A stretch of DNA of 64,000 nt from Takifugu bimaculatus (taxonomy: Eukaryota > Chordata > Actinopteri > Tetraodontiformes > Tetraodontidae), in NCBI GenBank assembly GCA_004026145.2, contig CP034983.1, positions 13,053,212 through 13,117,211 of the forward strand, in the 5' to 3' direction. Of the stretch, positions 37,932 through 50,700 are shown piece after piece. Each line of letters opens with the position of its first letter. The stretch's first letter is position 1. Under the pieces are notes generated by a model. The model did not search any database, was not told where the DNA came from, and saw nothing but the letters and a program-made list of their open reading frames with translations. The position numbers and the translations under genes were made by a program.

Positions 37932-39805
37932 TTAAACAGCCATCTGCATCTTGATGGGAGGATGAGGGTTGTAGTCTTGGATTTCAAAATCCTCTGCGCA
38001 GAAATCGTCAATCTTATCCACGTTCCTTAGGATTTTCAGTTTCGGGAAGGGGCGGATGTCCCGCTGAAGCTGCAGCGGGAGACAGACGGAGCATGTTTAA
38101 AATCGCAGTAATCTTAATAAAGTGCTTGAGCAACGAGCAGCGGAAAAACACCACCGGAATGTATTAACATGGCGGTGCTGATGTGCCTGCTGGCACATTG
38201 ACCAACCTGCTCTTTAAGAGGATCGATGTGGTTGCTGTACACGTGAGCATCTCCCAGGGTGTGGACAAAGTCTCCGGGCTGAACGGACAGAAGAAAAAAA
38301 ACAAGATAGTCACGTACATTTACTCAACCACTAGATCAAAGTTTTACCTCTTTACAGTTACCATCACAGAGCTTAAAGCTTTAAATTAAAAAAAAAAAAA
38401 AATAATAAAAAAAAAACAATTTCTCCTTACAATTTAGTACAAAAAGTGGCAAAGTGCAACAGAATTTCCTCAGAAATGGATGCACCCTCACCTGGAGGCC
38501 TGTGATATGTGCAATCATGTAGGTCAGAAGTGCATAGCTGGCGATGTTGAAGGGCACCCCGAGGCCCATATCCCCCGAGCGCTGGTACAGCTGGCACGAC
38601 AGCTCGCCGTCACACACGTAGAACTGGCACAGAGCGTGGCAGGGTGGCAGAGCCATGCTCGGCAGGTCTGCGGGAGGGAGAGGACAATGTTCCAGACACA
38701 CATCTCCACCACAGGGCCCTGATCACACCTGTCCTGCATCACCTTTGGGGTTCCAGGCACACATGAGTATCCGCCGGTCGTCTGGGTTCTTTTTGATCGT
38801 GTCGATGACCTTCTGCAGCTGGTCGATGCCTTGTCCTGTGTAATCTGTCAAAGGAGTGTCACATTTGAATACAAGGGTCTGCAACAGATGCAAAACTGTG
38901 GAGTCCCAAATAAAGAAATATGGGAAAAACGTACCTGCGTGCATGTTCGTGTACTCGGCACCAAAGTGCCTCCACTGGAACCCGTACACAGGGCCCAGAT
39001 CTCCCTCCTCTCGGTCGGTCAGCCCCAGATTGTCCAGAAAAGCCCTAGAACCGTTGGCTTCCCAAATCTTTACTCCTTTCTCTGAGAGCTCTTTGGCATT
39101 TGTGGATCCCTGCAGCAACACCAGAATTATCACTTCATGTCCTCTCAACCTTGCAAATCCTTTATTTTCCATTTGATCCAGTCCTCCTCAACATTTGCAT
39201 TTTTTAATACCCGAGTTTAAAAAGGGACAGTATTGTTAATCCCACCTTGATAAACCAGAGCAGTTCTTCTAAGATCCCCCTCCAGAAGACCTTCTTGGTT
39301 GTCAGCAGTGGAAACTGACCTACAGACGAGGAGCAGGTTAGTATCGATTGCTACCGTCAGCACAAGCGGAGTGCAGGTTAAAGCCTTAATAATGCCGAAC
39401 ATTCGCAGGAAAACATCCGATCACAACCGATATTTAACTTTCTAAGGTAAAATAAAATAATTGCATCAATTGCAAAAACTATTTTCACAGAGAAAACAGC
39501 AGTTCCCTCGGTATTTGTCCTGCTGCTCGCTAAGTAAATACATTTATGATGGAATGATGTAACGAACCTCGCAGACTGTATCTGGCTTGGGAGCCGAACA
39601 CAGAGATGACTCCGGTACCGGTTCTGTCACCCTTTTTCTTGCCGTGCTTTATTATATAGTCGATCTGATCCAGATACCCACGCTCATCGCAAAAGAATCC
39701 GACGTTTTTCGTGTTCGATGCCGCGGTGTTGTTCGACTCTTCCTCGCTCTTACATACACGTTCCGTGAGTTTCTCCTCGAAGTGTGTGTCTAAGGTAGCG
39801 GGCAT
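37932..39805 (-). CDS. tyms: Thymidylate synthase
   Basis: Converts dUMP and 5,10-methylene-THF to dTMP and DHF, the sole de novo source of thymidylate. Exons, minus strand: 39805-39568, 39319-39246, 39109-38935, 38844-38743, 38667-38492, 38278-38207 and 38069-37932. They give 324 residues in one clean frame (human 313). The extra length is in the poorly conserved N-terminus (MPATLDTHFEEK...). The nucleophile is Cys206 in ALPPCHALCQF. The folate/dUMP signatures QRSGDMGLGVPFNIASY, HTLGDAH and the C-terminal KMQMAV are present. I chose the ATG at 39805 because it has A at -3 and no upstream in-frame ATG; the frame runs on through GTG at 39850. Just upstream are E2F and CCAAT sites, as expected for an S-phase gene. 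Convergent with enosf1, with 250 bp between the stop codons. Confidence 0.97.
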
Positions 39806-39858
39806 TTTAACGGATAAAAGTGTAGAATCTTCCCGAGACGTTCCAGTCACCTCTTGAA

Positions 39859-39899
39859 TTTCCCGCTTAGTATTCGTGGTTTTTTGGCGGTCTCATTGG
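39859..39899 (-). promoter_or_regulatory. tyms: tyms promoter: two E2F-like sites and a CCAAT box
   Basis: Within 95 bp of the start codon are TTTCCCGC (39859-39866), which fits E2F TTTSSCGC exactly, TTTTTTGGCGG (39880-39890), a second E2F-like site, and ATTGG (39895-39899), a CCAAT box on the minus strand. No TATA box is seen. Vertebrate TYMS is a known E2F-regulated G1/S gene. Confidence 0.6.
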
Positions 39900-39904
39900 T
39901 AAGG

Positions 39905-40215
39905 ATGGGCGGATCGATCCCGTGGAATCGATATATCGATACTCACAAACTATTCATTTGGTATCGATTTTCTTTTATAAATATCGATACTAACTAAAAA
40001 AATAAAGAAATTGGGGATGTATGCATCACTTTCCGCCGTTTTAGATTAGTTACTTAAATTAATATGTGCCGGGACACCCCTATACCTGGCGGCGTATTGC
40101 GCTGGCCCATGTCACGTGACAGGAGACAGCGAATGAGCATCAACGTGCAACATCGCCCGCCGAGCCGACACAGTCAGCAAACGGCAGAGCCGCAATCGTC
40201 TTAAAGCAGAAAATG
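39905..40215. mobile_element. Possible hAT-type transposon end with clustered ATCGAT
   Basis: Five ATCGAT words occur at 39913, 39927, 39935, 39963 and 39983, two of them inside TATCGATA. A GC-richer piece follows, with TGTCACGTGACA near 40.12 kb. Repeated TATCGAT motifs occur at the ends of some fish ZBED-related hAT elements, and this may be a truncated copy. No transposase frame remains. An alternative is a genuine regulatory cluster for the tyms promoter, which begins immediately to the left. Confidence 0.35.
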
Positions 40216-40870
40216 TTAGATGATACTTTTTCTGAACAGCAGTCTGAGACTTCAGTAAAGTGTGATGACATACCTCGAGTGCACTAAAGGTGTGATGGTG
40301 TCAGACAGAGCTGGTCTGATTTGTGTTGCCTTTTCCTGTAATCGATGCACGAAAACAAGTCTGATAATGTTTTTCCCACCTGTTTCCTTTCCTCTGTTAT
40401 TCAAGATATGAATATAACTAAAAGCCTTTACCATTAATTCTGATTTAGTATCATTTGATATTGACATTTCCTGCCCATTCTTTATTATCAGATATGTACC
40501 CTCCTCCCATTTCTCAAAGTTATGTGCTCTTCATAATGCTTTAAAAGCTTTATTCCTTCCTTTAACGACTGTTTCTGTGTATGTTCCTATAATGCTTTCC
40601 ATTCAGGTTTGTTTAAGTGGACTTGAATATCTACTGCTTGAGATCTGAACAACTGCTTAGCTAAACATCTTAATTCCTTTCAATTCCTCCATGAGCAGGA
40701 ACACAAACAAATCTACATTATCCTATAGCTTCCTAAACATCTAATTTCTTCAGATGGGATTCTGCTGCTGACATGTAAGTGACAGCAATAACATTAATTT
40801 GATGAACATACACATTTAATCTTTGGAGTATACTTTTTTATCTGGAGCCCATAATAGAAATTGTTCCTGC
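40216..40870. other. Intergenic between tyms and clul1
   Basis: AT-rich, with no gene. Minus-strand AATAAA words at 40481-40486 and 40549-40554 lie 320-390 bases after the clul1 stop and are candidate poly(A) signals for it. Confidence 0.4.
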
Positions 40871-43202
40871 TCAGCTTGTGGGATTTGCAGCGCCGCTGCC
40901 GAGCTCAGTACTTGTTATCTGCTGTTTAAAGCCAGTCAGAGACTCTTGAACGACACGCTGGATAAAAGCAGGATCCTCCAGCAGCAGCTCTGCAGGAACA
41001 GAGATTCTTATAGGAGCAGAATCCAGTAACGTGACAATCACACCTCTGCCAGGTCCGAGACCAGTCGTTCATCTGCTGCCTGTGACGTCATCTGAAGGGC
41101 GATAAGATCAAATCGCATCTCAACATCACACAACAGTCCAGCAAACACAAAACCTCTTGTGGTTTTATCTACTTAAAGCCGAGACGCAGACGGTACCGCG
41201 GTCATGCTGAAGATGTCTCCTGGACGCCTGCCGTCACGGAACAGCCGGCTGATCCACTTCAGACTGGTCAGCCATGTTGCTGAGCCACCTCTGGGTGTCC
41301 TCCGTGTGTCTCTGAACCAGGAGCAGTCGGTCGGCGTGCTGCTGACGAGAGGCCTTCAACAGCATGATCATCTCCTCCATCTCTGACTGGAGCGGCCTCA
41401 CACTGGGACACACTGGGAAAAATAAGGAATTTGCATGAATGACGAGACTTTTATGGTGTGATAAGCAATCCTGAATTCCCTGTAGTTACAATGCTCGTTA
41501 TTTCGGCCAGAATTTGCATTTTTAAAACTCTGAATGAGAATATTTTTTTCATCTGCAGTGAGGAGCCAGTTAATGGGTTTTGAATGCTTAAATACAAAAC
41601 AGAGACATTCTTGGATAGGTTAATTACCTTTTAACAAGTTCTCTTCACACGCTTCACACAAACTTTGGAGCCGCCAGCACTCTGACGCTCGTTTGCGGAG
41701 TCGTCGGCAGAGATATTTGTTCTGGGACGGTCCAAAAGTGGAAGATTCTGCGTCAGATTGTCAATAAAAAAAAAAAAGAGTCTTTCAGTGATTTTCCTTA
41801 TTTCACACAAGGTAAAGTGAAAGTAATGGGCTGATACCTCTGCTTGTGTGCTGGAGGTAATCCTTTGGTTCTCGTACCTCCTCAGTAGCTGCAACATTTT
41901 GCCCAAAGTTGAACACAGAGACAGGGTGTTGATCCAAATCATTGGCCCAGGAACCAGGGGGGGATTCAACCTTCCTGGCTGGGCCGGGACGGAGCTCTGT
42001 GTGGAACTCGGTCAGGAACGATTTCCAGCTCGACTGCTGCACGTCTGCAAGCAGCAGCGCGCTCCGGTCATGCAAGAGGCTGATGCGAGTCAACAGCAGG
42101 TTGAAGGACGCGTCTGCCTGCAGAAGCTCCAGCTCAGCTGCGTTGGCCTGGTTCCCCGGGGGAGTCAGCGCACACCAAACTCTCTCCTCCATGGTCCTGG
42201 ACATGTTCCAAGGAGGCAGATTTGCTGAAAAGCTCCTCCACCTGAGATTCAGAAAGGCAGCATCAGCTAGTTACAAACACAGTCACAGTTGGAACATGTT
42301 GAGCTCAAACCTCGGAGGAGAAAAACATGAAGCCACGCCGACATGCGGAGGTATAAAAGGCCTTACAGGTCTCCTCCAGGCAAGGCTGACACTCTGAAAA
42401 AAAGGATTTGGTCAAATCTCCGCATTGCTGCTCAGCTTCTTCTAGTTTCTGTTGTGTTTCCTGGACCAGTTGCATTACCCCCTGAAAAAAAAACCCAAAA
42501 CAGAGAAATTTCTCACTCAAGCAATAAACAGGACAAGATAAGTGAGAGGTTTTAAAATCGACACCAACATGGATGTGTGATGTATTACTTGAAGGCTACT
42601 GAGAAAGGAAAGAAAATGCCAGCAGTGCTTTGGGAACGTTCCAAAAAGTGCATCAAAAGAATAAAATACAATATTTATGTTCAATTTCTTTTCCACTCGA
42701 TGGTGTTGCTGAAGTTCTTCTGGAGGCAAAGAAATAGATGTTTCTTTGATGGCCTGACCCAAACAGCCAAGGATTTAAATCCAAATGTTATAATAAATGT
42801 TTGTATGAACTGACACAGACACTTTATGCTATCGTGAGATCTTATATAGTCCGGGCGTAGAAACAACAGCAGAATACCATTTTCTTCTCGTAGCTGTGAG
42901 TGAGGGCCTCCATGAGATGTTTGTGGTTCTCTTCTGTTTTCTCCTTCATGTGCTTCATCCCCTGCAAGGCCAGCTGTATTTCCTCCACAACATACTGCCG
43001 CCCTGCTGCAGACAGCTCTGAGCACATTGAACAAACCTTGTTTGCATTTTTTTTTTTTTTTTGCGACCCAAAACTGTGCATCTGCGTCTGGACTCTAAAT
43101 CAAATCCTCACGTTTGAGCGTGTCCTCACTGAGTTCTGCAGGTGTGGCAGTGCAGACCAGGAGTTCAGACACAAAAAGCAGATGCACCGGTAGCCTCCTC
43201 AT
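40871..43202 (-). pseudogene. clul1: Clusterin-like protein 1 gene, reading frame broken in three places
   Basis: Seven clusterin-type exons, minus strand: 43202-43112, 43017-42878, 42481-42311, 42241-41838, 41747-41628, 41412-41197 and 41091-40871. Repaired length would be about 452 residues (human CLUL1 466). Exon 1 gives a signal-like N-terminus. Exon 3 holds the cysteine motif CQPCLEETCKAFYTSAC, and exon 5 holds its partner YLCRRLRKRASEC...LCEACEE, the two halves of the clusterin disulfide core. The frame breaks by +1 in exon 4 (near the C5G4 run at 42162-42154; stop at 42136-42134), by +1 in exon 6 (near 41263; stop 41236-41234) and by +2 in exon 7 (GTGTG near 41040). The first break alone would leave about 169 residues. 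Splice sites are mostly good, but the exon 3 and exon 6 donors are weak. It is named clul1 rather than clu by synteny. It is either a recent pseudogene or an indel-damaged assembly of a live gene. Confidence 0.8.
43045..43062. repeat. T run in clul1 intron
   Basis: About 16 T residues upstream of the exon 2 acceptor, A-rich in the sense of transcription. Confidence 0.8.
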
Positions 43203-43280
43203 TCTCCCTCCGGAGAGAGCATCAAGAGAATAATTAACTTCAAAAAGAAGTGTTTAAAGACACATCGATTCGTTAAATGG

Positions 43281-43294
43281 CCACAAGGTGGCGG
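43281..43294 (+). promoter_or_regulatory. CTCF-core-like motif
   Basis: CCACAAGGTGGCGG, 13 of 14 matches to the CTCF core, 80 bp upstream of the clul1 start codon. Similarity only. Confidence 0.35.
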
Positions 43295-44390
43295 TATTAC
43301 CCAGTTCTCAACACATTTAGCCAAACAAAAACTAATAAAAATAAACTGATCACGAGGGGGGTTCTATCATCAGCAGAAGGTAATGAGTAATGCCATACAC
43401 TTATTGGTAGTAGGAACCTATGATCAACCTAAAATTGTGATTAAGATAGTTAAATCTTCAGAATTAAACAATGTTCCTTCATAAACTGTTCGTTCCTCCT
43501 AAACTATTCAGCATGTCTATTGCTTGCATTAATTCACGGGTCTTATCAATATCTAAAAGCAAAAACAGAGACACCATTTTAAGATAAAATGTCAAACAAA
43601 TGAATGTCGCTGCGACAAACAGATGCATATAGAAATCGTCTCAAGCGTATAGAATATTTACCTCGATGAGTGACAAGGACGTAGTGACAAGCATGCATTG
43701 CAGAGTTCAGGCGGAGGTGACTGCTTCCTCGAAGGATTGTTCTATTTTTATGGATCTACTCGCCGCTGCTGATCCTATTAGCGTGTTTACATTAATTGAC
43801 CCCTTCTTGCACCGACCAGCTTTTTACACATCACACATTCCGCCGTGTGAGGGTCGAATCCCGACCTCATGTCGGGGTTTTAATCGCAATCTGACTGACA
43901 GTTCACCCGAGCTCCCCACTGAGAACTAAACCGTGCTGTCGTGGAGAAAACACGTGCAGACGGTTCCACTAATCCACAAGTCAAACGGCACATTTGGCGC
44001 TCTCTTAAATTAAGCTTTAGTCTTATTAATATTTTCTCCACTTTCTCCAAAATTACACCAATTCGCATGAAACCCCCAACATTTAGAGCACAGGCCTGAA
44101 ATGATAAAGCATGACACATTTTAAGATTAACCATGATTCATGTAATTTATGGAACTAAGATTTATGTTCCTGGAAACTCAGGTCGTAGACGTGGACATCT
44201 TATGCAAAGCAAGAGTGGGCGATTTAAAATAGTAAATGGATAAAACTGACAGCTCAAATAGAGATTGAACGCAAATATAGCTACTGGAAGTTTATATACC
44301 TATGCAGTTATATCCTGTTAAATCTAAATTTAAAAAAAGGCAACATTCGGCAACGTTTAAAACCTCCTTGTGCTTGAAGCCTCCGCGACA

Positions 44391-44404
44391 CTGCCGCCTA
44401 CTGG
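44391..44404 (-). promoter_or_regulatory. CTCF-core-like motif
   Basis: The minus strand reads CCAGTAGGCGGCAG, 13 of 14 matches. Together with the plus-strand site 1.1 kb to the left it forms a convergent pair. Confidence 0.3.
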
Positions 44405-46692
44405 GGGCTTATTTAACTGCATCGTGTCCGCCAGCACTCAATTTAAAATTTATACAGGTCAAATTTAAAGTTTATAAAGGTCACAAGTTGAGATATGTAG
44501 GTCAAGATGTTCCATCCCAAAAAAATGCTATAATTACTTCCTAGCATTTCAAATATGGGTGGTTATGGTTCTGCCGAAAGGGAAAATTTAACATTGTCAC
44601 CTGATTAAAATGATCAACAATCCATAAAAAACCGTGGCAACTCACACCATTCACATGTTCAGATATATTTATAGTAACAATCCCTAAACAATCAGCAGTT
44701 AGGTAATGGAAATCTATTGGTCATTTTTTTAAGATTGAATTGAGTTTACATAAATAAAGAAACAATACAGGTTAAAGTGGTGAGGCTTTCCTGAAAATGG
44801 CTGCAAATAGAGTTAAAAAGCAGCATTTAACATGACAGCATATTTTCCCTGGATGCTGGTCAAATGAATCAAAAGCAACAGATGTTTAAAAACCTTCTGC
44901 AGGTTTAAATAAAGCAACGTTTGTGCGTGTGCTTCATAATGTATTCAAGATCTAACAGAAGGTAAGATGAAATGCTAAAAAGCTGCAGACTTCCCTTTAT
45001 AGTTCATCATCCATCATAAATGTCAGCACCGGGAGGGGGGGGCAAGAAAAATGTATTTCACTTCCTGTCTTTCTGCTCTCCATCAGCAGCACAGCAGCTA
45101 ATCTGAGCTCTTATCACGACGTCTAAACACGGCCGCTGCGTGGAATGCCTGAGCCCCACGCTGAAGGCCTTGACCCAGTAAAGCAGGTCCTGGCATCAGA
45201 GGGAGGACCAGCAGGAGCGGGGCCCAACCCTCAGCTGTTTCCTATCAGCTCGCCCTGATACCTGCCTGCTGCTCCAGTTCCAGCTGACGGCGAAAACAAC
45301 AGTCCGCAAGGTTTTAAGAAAACAACTAATTAGTCACTTTATCATCTCAGGCTGTTCTGGAGACGTGCGTGGGGCTCTGGGCCTGTCAGACGGAGAAAGA
45401 AGAGACCCAGGCTGGAGTTTGATGTTCCTCTTATCTCCAAATTGATTGGTTTGTACTGAGAGAGTGAAAAAGTAGCCCACTGATACTAGAGCCCGATCCA
45501 GATGTGCTCCCTTTGATCAGTGATCCGCATCAGCGGGATGATCTGCTGATCAAAGCACTTGGAGGAGGTAAAAGAGGAAATGTCCTGATAGGTCAGCTCA
45601 ACACCAAGATTGATTTGATCAGTTGGAATCAAGTTAAAGCGGATCGATTTGATTCATCAACAAATTAAAGCTCATCAGTTCAAATTAGTGAAAAAAACTT
45701 TTTGTGCAATTCATTTAAAAAACTGCGTCCAAAATATTCGTAAGAATTAGCAAGAATACCTGTGTGTTTCCTGTTTTACTTACTTTTCTACAGAAGAAAC
45801 CAGTACTTGGAATTTATGCTGGTTTTTGATGCGATTTTTTTGTTTTTGTGCAGGAAAAAAGGTCTAAATTCTGACAAAATTGTCCACAAATGAACATGTT
45901 TTATGTGACACCCCGGTGGAATATTGCCAAAGGAAATGAGATGCTAAGATACAAAACAGTTCAAGTGTGCGGATGTCGCTTCTCTTTCTAAAGTTATTTC
46001 AATGTCCCAGTTTTCCACCGTGGACCTGATCACCATCTCTACTGGCAGCCTCTCAGCTTAATTGCTGCGCGACCTCCCGGTGTCGGTGGCGGTGAAAGGG
46101 GGCCCCTGTAGTGATGGTTAGAAGTTACTGGAACCAGAAGACGCTGGTGTTGATAGTTTCACAGCTGGAGAAGAGAATGAAACCGGAAACAGGGCACAGA
46201 ACTCTTCAAAATATATGATTTGTACTGGAGTCATTTATTATCTGAAACTATAGGTTTCCTGTAGGATACAGCTAGGAAGATTTGAAAAACTGAATGAAAT
46301 CCAAAAAGACTGCGTAAAGAAAGAAAGATGTTTTGTCTGGTTTTACAGTCGACTCGGCTGCTGTTTTATTTTGAAAGTATTACCGGAAGTACATTGCCCC
46401 GTTCTGAATAGCTTGACTTCTGTCGCGTCTCCAGTTCGTCCTCCAGCTGCTAAACTTGCCATCATTCCCTCAGAAACTCCTCTGATGCGAGGCACGCTGG
46501 AGCACGATGGGGTTTTTGTTCTTTTGATTTTAATCCAACACCACAGCATGAAGAGGCATTTTTAATCCGGACACTTCTGCACAGGGCGCGCACGCGGACC
46601 ACGTTTACCACACTTTTGCTGGATGTTGAGATGCGCTCAAAGTGACAGCGGTCCTCATCTCTTCTACAGTCCCCAACGAGTCATTTAACGCC

Positions 46693-47656
46693 ATGAGAGG
46701 TAAATTTAGACGCAACTTTAATCTACACTCTTTATGATGCTCAGGGCAGATTTGCTGTGCAGTCATTTCGCTGTTGGCTAGAAAGTGTCTAGAAAGTCCT
46801 GAATGTTTGCAACACACCACAGACGACGCTCTGCTGCCTGTAACCTGATGTCTTCAGATGAGATCACACAGTTTCGGGAATCAAGCTGCTCATGACACCA
46901 ATAACAAACGTCCCACTTAGAAAAGAACGATTACATTGTTTTTCCACTAAAGTTGTGTGAATATTTTGCAAAAGCGTCCATATGGGGCGCAACAAAGGTA
47001 GCACAATGGGCCTCCTCATTCACAGATAGGTAGATCAACATCTTGTCCCCCCACACCAGCACCAAGAGTGGCCCACACTCAGCTCATCCCTTCCTGCCCC
47101 CCCCCCCAAGGTTCCATCTGGTTATCATTAGCAGGGACATTCTGAGCTCTCCTCCAGTCATCAGTGTTGTGCAGCAGAGCGTAATTAGAGTCAACTGTCA
47201 ACAACCTAGAGAAACCACAGCTAGTGCCTTTATGGTTCCCTGGATGTCCTAACACACACAGACGGGCGCATACGGACACACACATGCACGCACAGCCACC
47301 TAATGTCCTCAGCTGCTTGAGATCACACACTGAGATCACACATTGAATTCAGCTGCATAAATTCCCGACGTTCCTGAGCGAGTCTGATGTGTTTCTCTCT
47401 TGTGTCGCGCAGACGACTTTGCAGACGAGGAGGAAGTACAGTCTTTTGGATACAAGCGCTTCGGTGAGTGAATCCTTTGCTGCTCTTGAGGGAAAAGCGG
47501 AGCTCTGATCATAAACCTTTTATAGCCCCCCCTCAAAAAAAAAAAAGTTGTGAGGGGAAGCTGCAGAGTGTGTGGCCTCAACTCTGTTTCAACCTCTAAA
47601 CTTCTACCTGAATTACCTCAAACTGTTGTGGGAAATGACTCAAGCTGCCCCCCCCA

Positions 47657-47707
<51 letters not shown>

Positions 47708-50700
47708 CTGAGTTTGGTCTTCGAGTGTCCTGAGTTTTGGCTCGGTCACCAGAGGGTTTCGGTGGTAACGTAAACGCGGCCGACAGCCTGTGAGGTCCAG
47801 CTCACCGCAGACCTGACAGAGCTCACGGATCCAGATTCTGTAGGAGCCCCTCTTCTCTGTGTCCCCCTGAAATAAAACAAACAAGGTGACCGGTAGGAAC
47901 AATAGACGGGGGGGGGGGGGGCTCGGCATCTCTTTTGTGGCGACAGAAGCAGACGTGACCTGCATATGCAGCTCAGCCGAATTATGGATGCCTTCCCAGT
48001 GTAGCTGGCTGGAAGGAGCAGGGACGTGGGAAAAAGAAACTAGTTTAGTCATATTTTAAGCAGGAAGTGATCTGAATAAAGACAACTGAAGTCCTTAGCA
48101 AAGGTCATCTCTGAAGTCTTGCTTGGGGGGGGAAGGGGTCCATAAATATGGTTTTACGAAGCGTCGTGTTTTCCATCAGGAGCCGACCGATTATGTCATA
48201 CGTGAATTCTGGCACGTTGTTATGCGTCTCCATGGAGACGTCCAAAAGCTGGGTGTTGCTGCAGCGTGATTCATTCTCCCGCTGTTGTGGTGGAGAGTGC
48301 ACGCGAGGCTGCAGCCTCTCCAGCATCAACCCCCCCACCCCCGGGTGGATGTCCTGTTTATCTATCTCTTGCGCGTGGCTTCGATTAGGGGGCTCGAGGG
48401 ACGGGGGGGGTGGGGGTGGGGGTGGGGGTGCATCCGCGTTGCTTTCAACTTTATTTGAATGAACTCTTGACGCTCACAAGAGAGAGCTGCTGAACTCTGG
48501 AGCCGAGCGCTGGGACGCAGCAGCTGCTTGGAGGGGTCGGCTCCAGAGGGTTTGTTGCGCCATCGGAGCAGAATCCACGCTTCATTCTTCCACCGTTATC
48601 GACGTCATATCAGTGCCGGAGGGGGAATACGAGCGGTTATTTCCTCCTTACGCAATCTGCTTGAATTCGCCGAAGTGTCCGGCGGCCGACGGCTGCGACT
48701 CCTCAAACGTAGGGTCAAAGAGAGGAATCTTGCTGGTTGTAAACCCTCTACAGTGATAAGAACCAGCAGATACAAACAGGACCGTCTCCTCATTAGCCCA
48801 CTTACGTGCACGTTCCACAAACTTTATGGTGTAAAGAACTCCAGAAGAAGCAGATTTCCAGGTGATGTTTGCGTCAGCTTCGGAGGTAAGTGCACATGTG
48901 CTGACTCAGCATCTGCTGGCCTTAAAGAAAACTCCAACTGAACCCCTCAAACCGAGGCCCAGCCATCAACTGGCCCTTTGAAGTCGTGAGCGGCGAAAAT
49001 GCCCCCACAAAGCAAAAAACACAAATGCTTTTTGTCTCGGCGAAGCGCGCTGTTTCAGCCTCCTAATCTCACGCGCACGTCATCAAGATGGCATGTATAC
49101 AACCCAAATATACACATATTTTCCACGCTTTTATATACAAGTGGAAATTTACAAGACACAGTCCCCAGCGCACACACCAGTACAACCACTGTGTAAATTC
49201 ATGTGGTAATACCATCTCTCGTCCTGCCAAAGATGAAGCTGGGCTGGAATTGCTTCCACAGTCACCCAGGTTTCAACATATTTATTTTTCAGTGGGAGGC
49301 TGACACGAGCAGGTCATCCGAATAAAACAGAACGCTACCTGAGCTCTGGCTGAACTCCCCCTCAGCCTTTAGAGCCGCTAAACTCGTTGATCACAGGCCA
49401 GACTCACACCACCGATCTCACCAGAAAGACAGTTTTTTGGATGCCGTTCATTTCTGTTTCACCTTTGTTTCCAGCCTGCATTCCACACTTTTTTGTTGAG
49501 CAGAATCAAACTCCGGCTCACCCAAAAAAACGGGACCTGGAAAATCTTAAATGGACGAGGGTGCCCGGTTATTTGCGCATGACTCCCGCAAACCTGTCTT
49601 GCCCATGTTTTCCCATTTTCCATAACATGTACGCATCAAAAACAGATGTTAAAGACGAGGGGAGACCATCATGTCAAGGTTCTCAAGAATTGGGTACCCA
49701 TCAGGGAATACTGGTGGGTTGAATTCACACGGCAGGTCCTCCGGGCTTCCACTGCGGCATCGGCGTTGTGGGCGGGGCTCTGTCTCCCGCTCGTCGCACA
49801 CATATGTTGGTTTATAGTGGCCGGGCTCAGAGGGTTTGCGGCCAGCGTGGAGCCCAGAGCGCATTAATTTATTTCCTGCACTTGTTTCTCCAGCAAGGCC
49901 CGGAACATTCCTGGAACAGAGCTGGGTGTTGGGGACGCCGATGGCTGGAACCAGCTGTGTCAGCACAGCCGTGGTTGGTTTTGATCCGTCGGGTCTCTCT
50001 GGCAGCACCCCCACACCCTCAGCTGTGGCCATAATCACACCTCGCCCACCACCTCATCAATCCTGGTTAACCTGGATTTAGGCGTGTTACCAGCCAGCTT
50101 TTTAGATGCATTTAATACTCGCAGTCATGTGATATCTCGCGGCGCGGATCAGAACGTCTGGTGAGGGCTTTTTATCCACTTTGCTGTGGTTTCTGGGCCT
50201 CCTCACAGCGTTCAAGCTTTTCCAAAATCTGTCCTCTTTATTAAAATTGCGTGGAAGGTTTCGAGCATACTTGTGTGAAGGGTACAAAGCGTTCTGGACG
50301 CTCTGCCATACGGCTGTCAGGAGTCTCTCTCTGGCTCCTAGTTTGTCTGCCTGTGAGGACATGTTAAGTTTGTTTTTCTTTTTTTGCTGTGGTCAGATCA
50401 TTTGAAGCAACATCCGTTGCTGAGACGAATTTGTGGCACGAAAGGTCAAGCGGCGATTGGCGCGCTCATTCATTATTACTTTTATGCATTTTAGCTCAAT
50501 TTCCTGCAACGTTTGGCCAGTGATTGTTGCAGAGTTTCCACAAACATTGATTGTGCATCCCCAGAATAATAAAAGTTGAAATAAAGTGCGATCCATGAAT
50601 CTCGGGTTAGATTCTGTTCCAATTTTTTTCCCACCTTCCTGACCAAGGACGGCAAACGCCCGTTGATTTTATGTCTTTTTGGTCTTGTGAGATTTTCCTG

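Larger units (their letters stand above)
43203..46692. other. Divergent intergenic region clul1-colec12
   Basis: 3.5 kb between the start codons of two genes that run apart. No exon or RNA gene is supported. It contains CTCF-core-like motifs on opposite strands (43281-43294 plus; 44391-44404 minus) and several AT-rich blocks. The promoters of both genes must lie here. Confidence 0.5.

Noticed and set aside
41081..41088. Perfect CRE TGACGTCA at the start of clul1 exon 7
   Set aside because: Lies in coding sequence at the exon's first codons; no reason to treat it as a control site.
43846..43880. tRNA B-box-like word GGGTCGAATCCC
   Set aside because: The T-arm loop is the wrong size and no A-box or acceptor stem can be formed around it.
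45511..45555. 10-bp inverted repeat CTTTGATCAG with a 25-nt spacer
   Set aside because: The spacer does not pair and the arms contain the self-palindrome TGATCA, so a chance match is likely.
48528..48941. Plus-strand 137-codon ORF in colec12 intron 2
   Set aside because: Very basic, irregular composition with no motif, does not begin at an ATG, no exon context.
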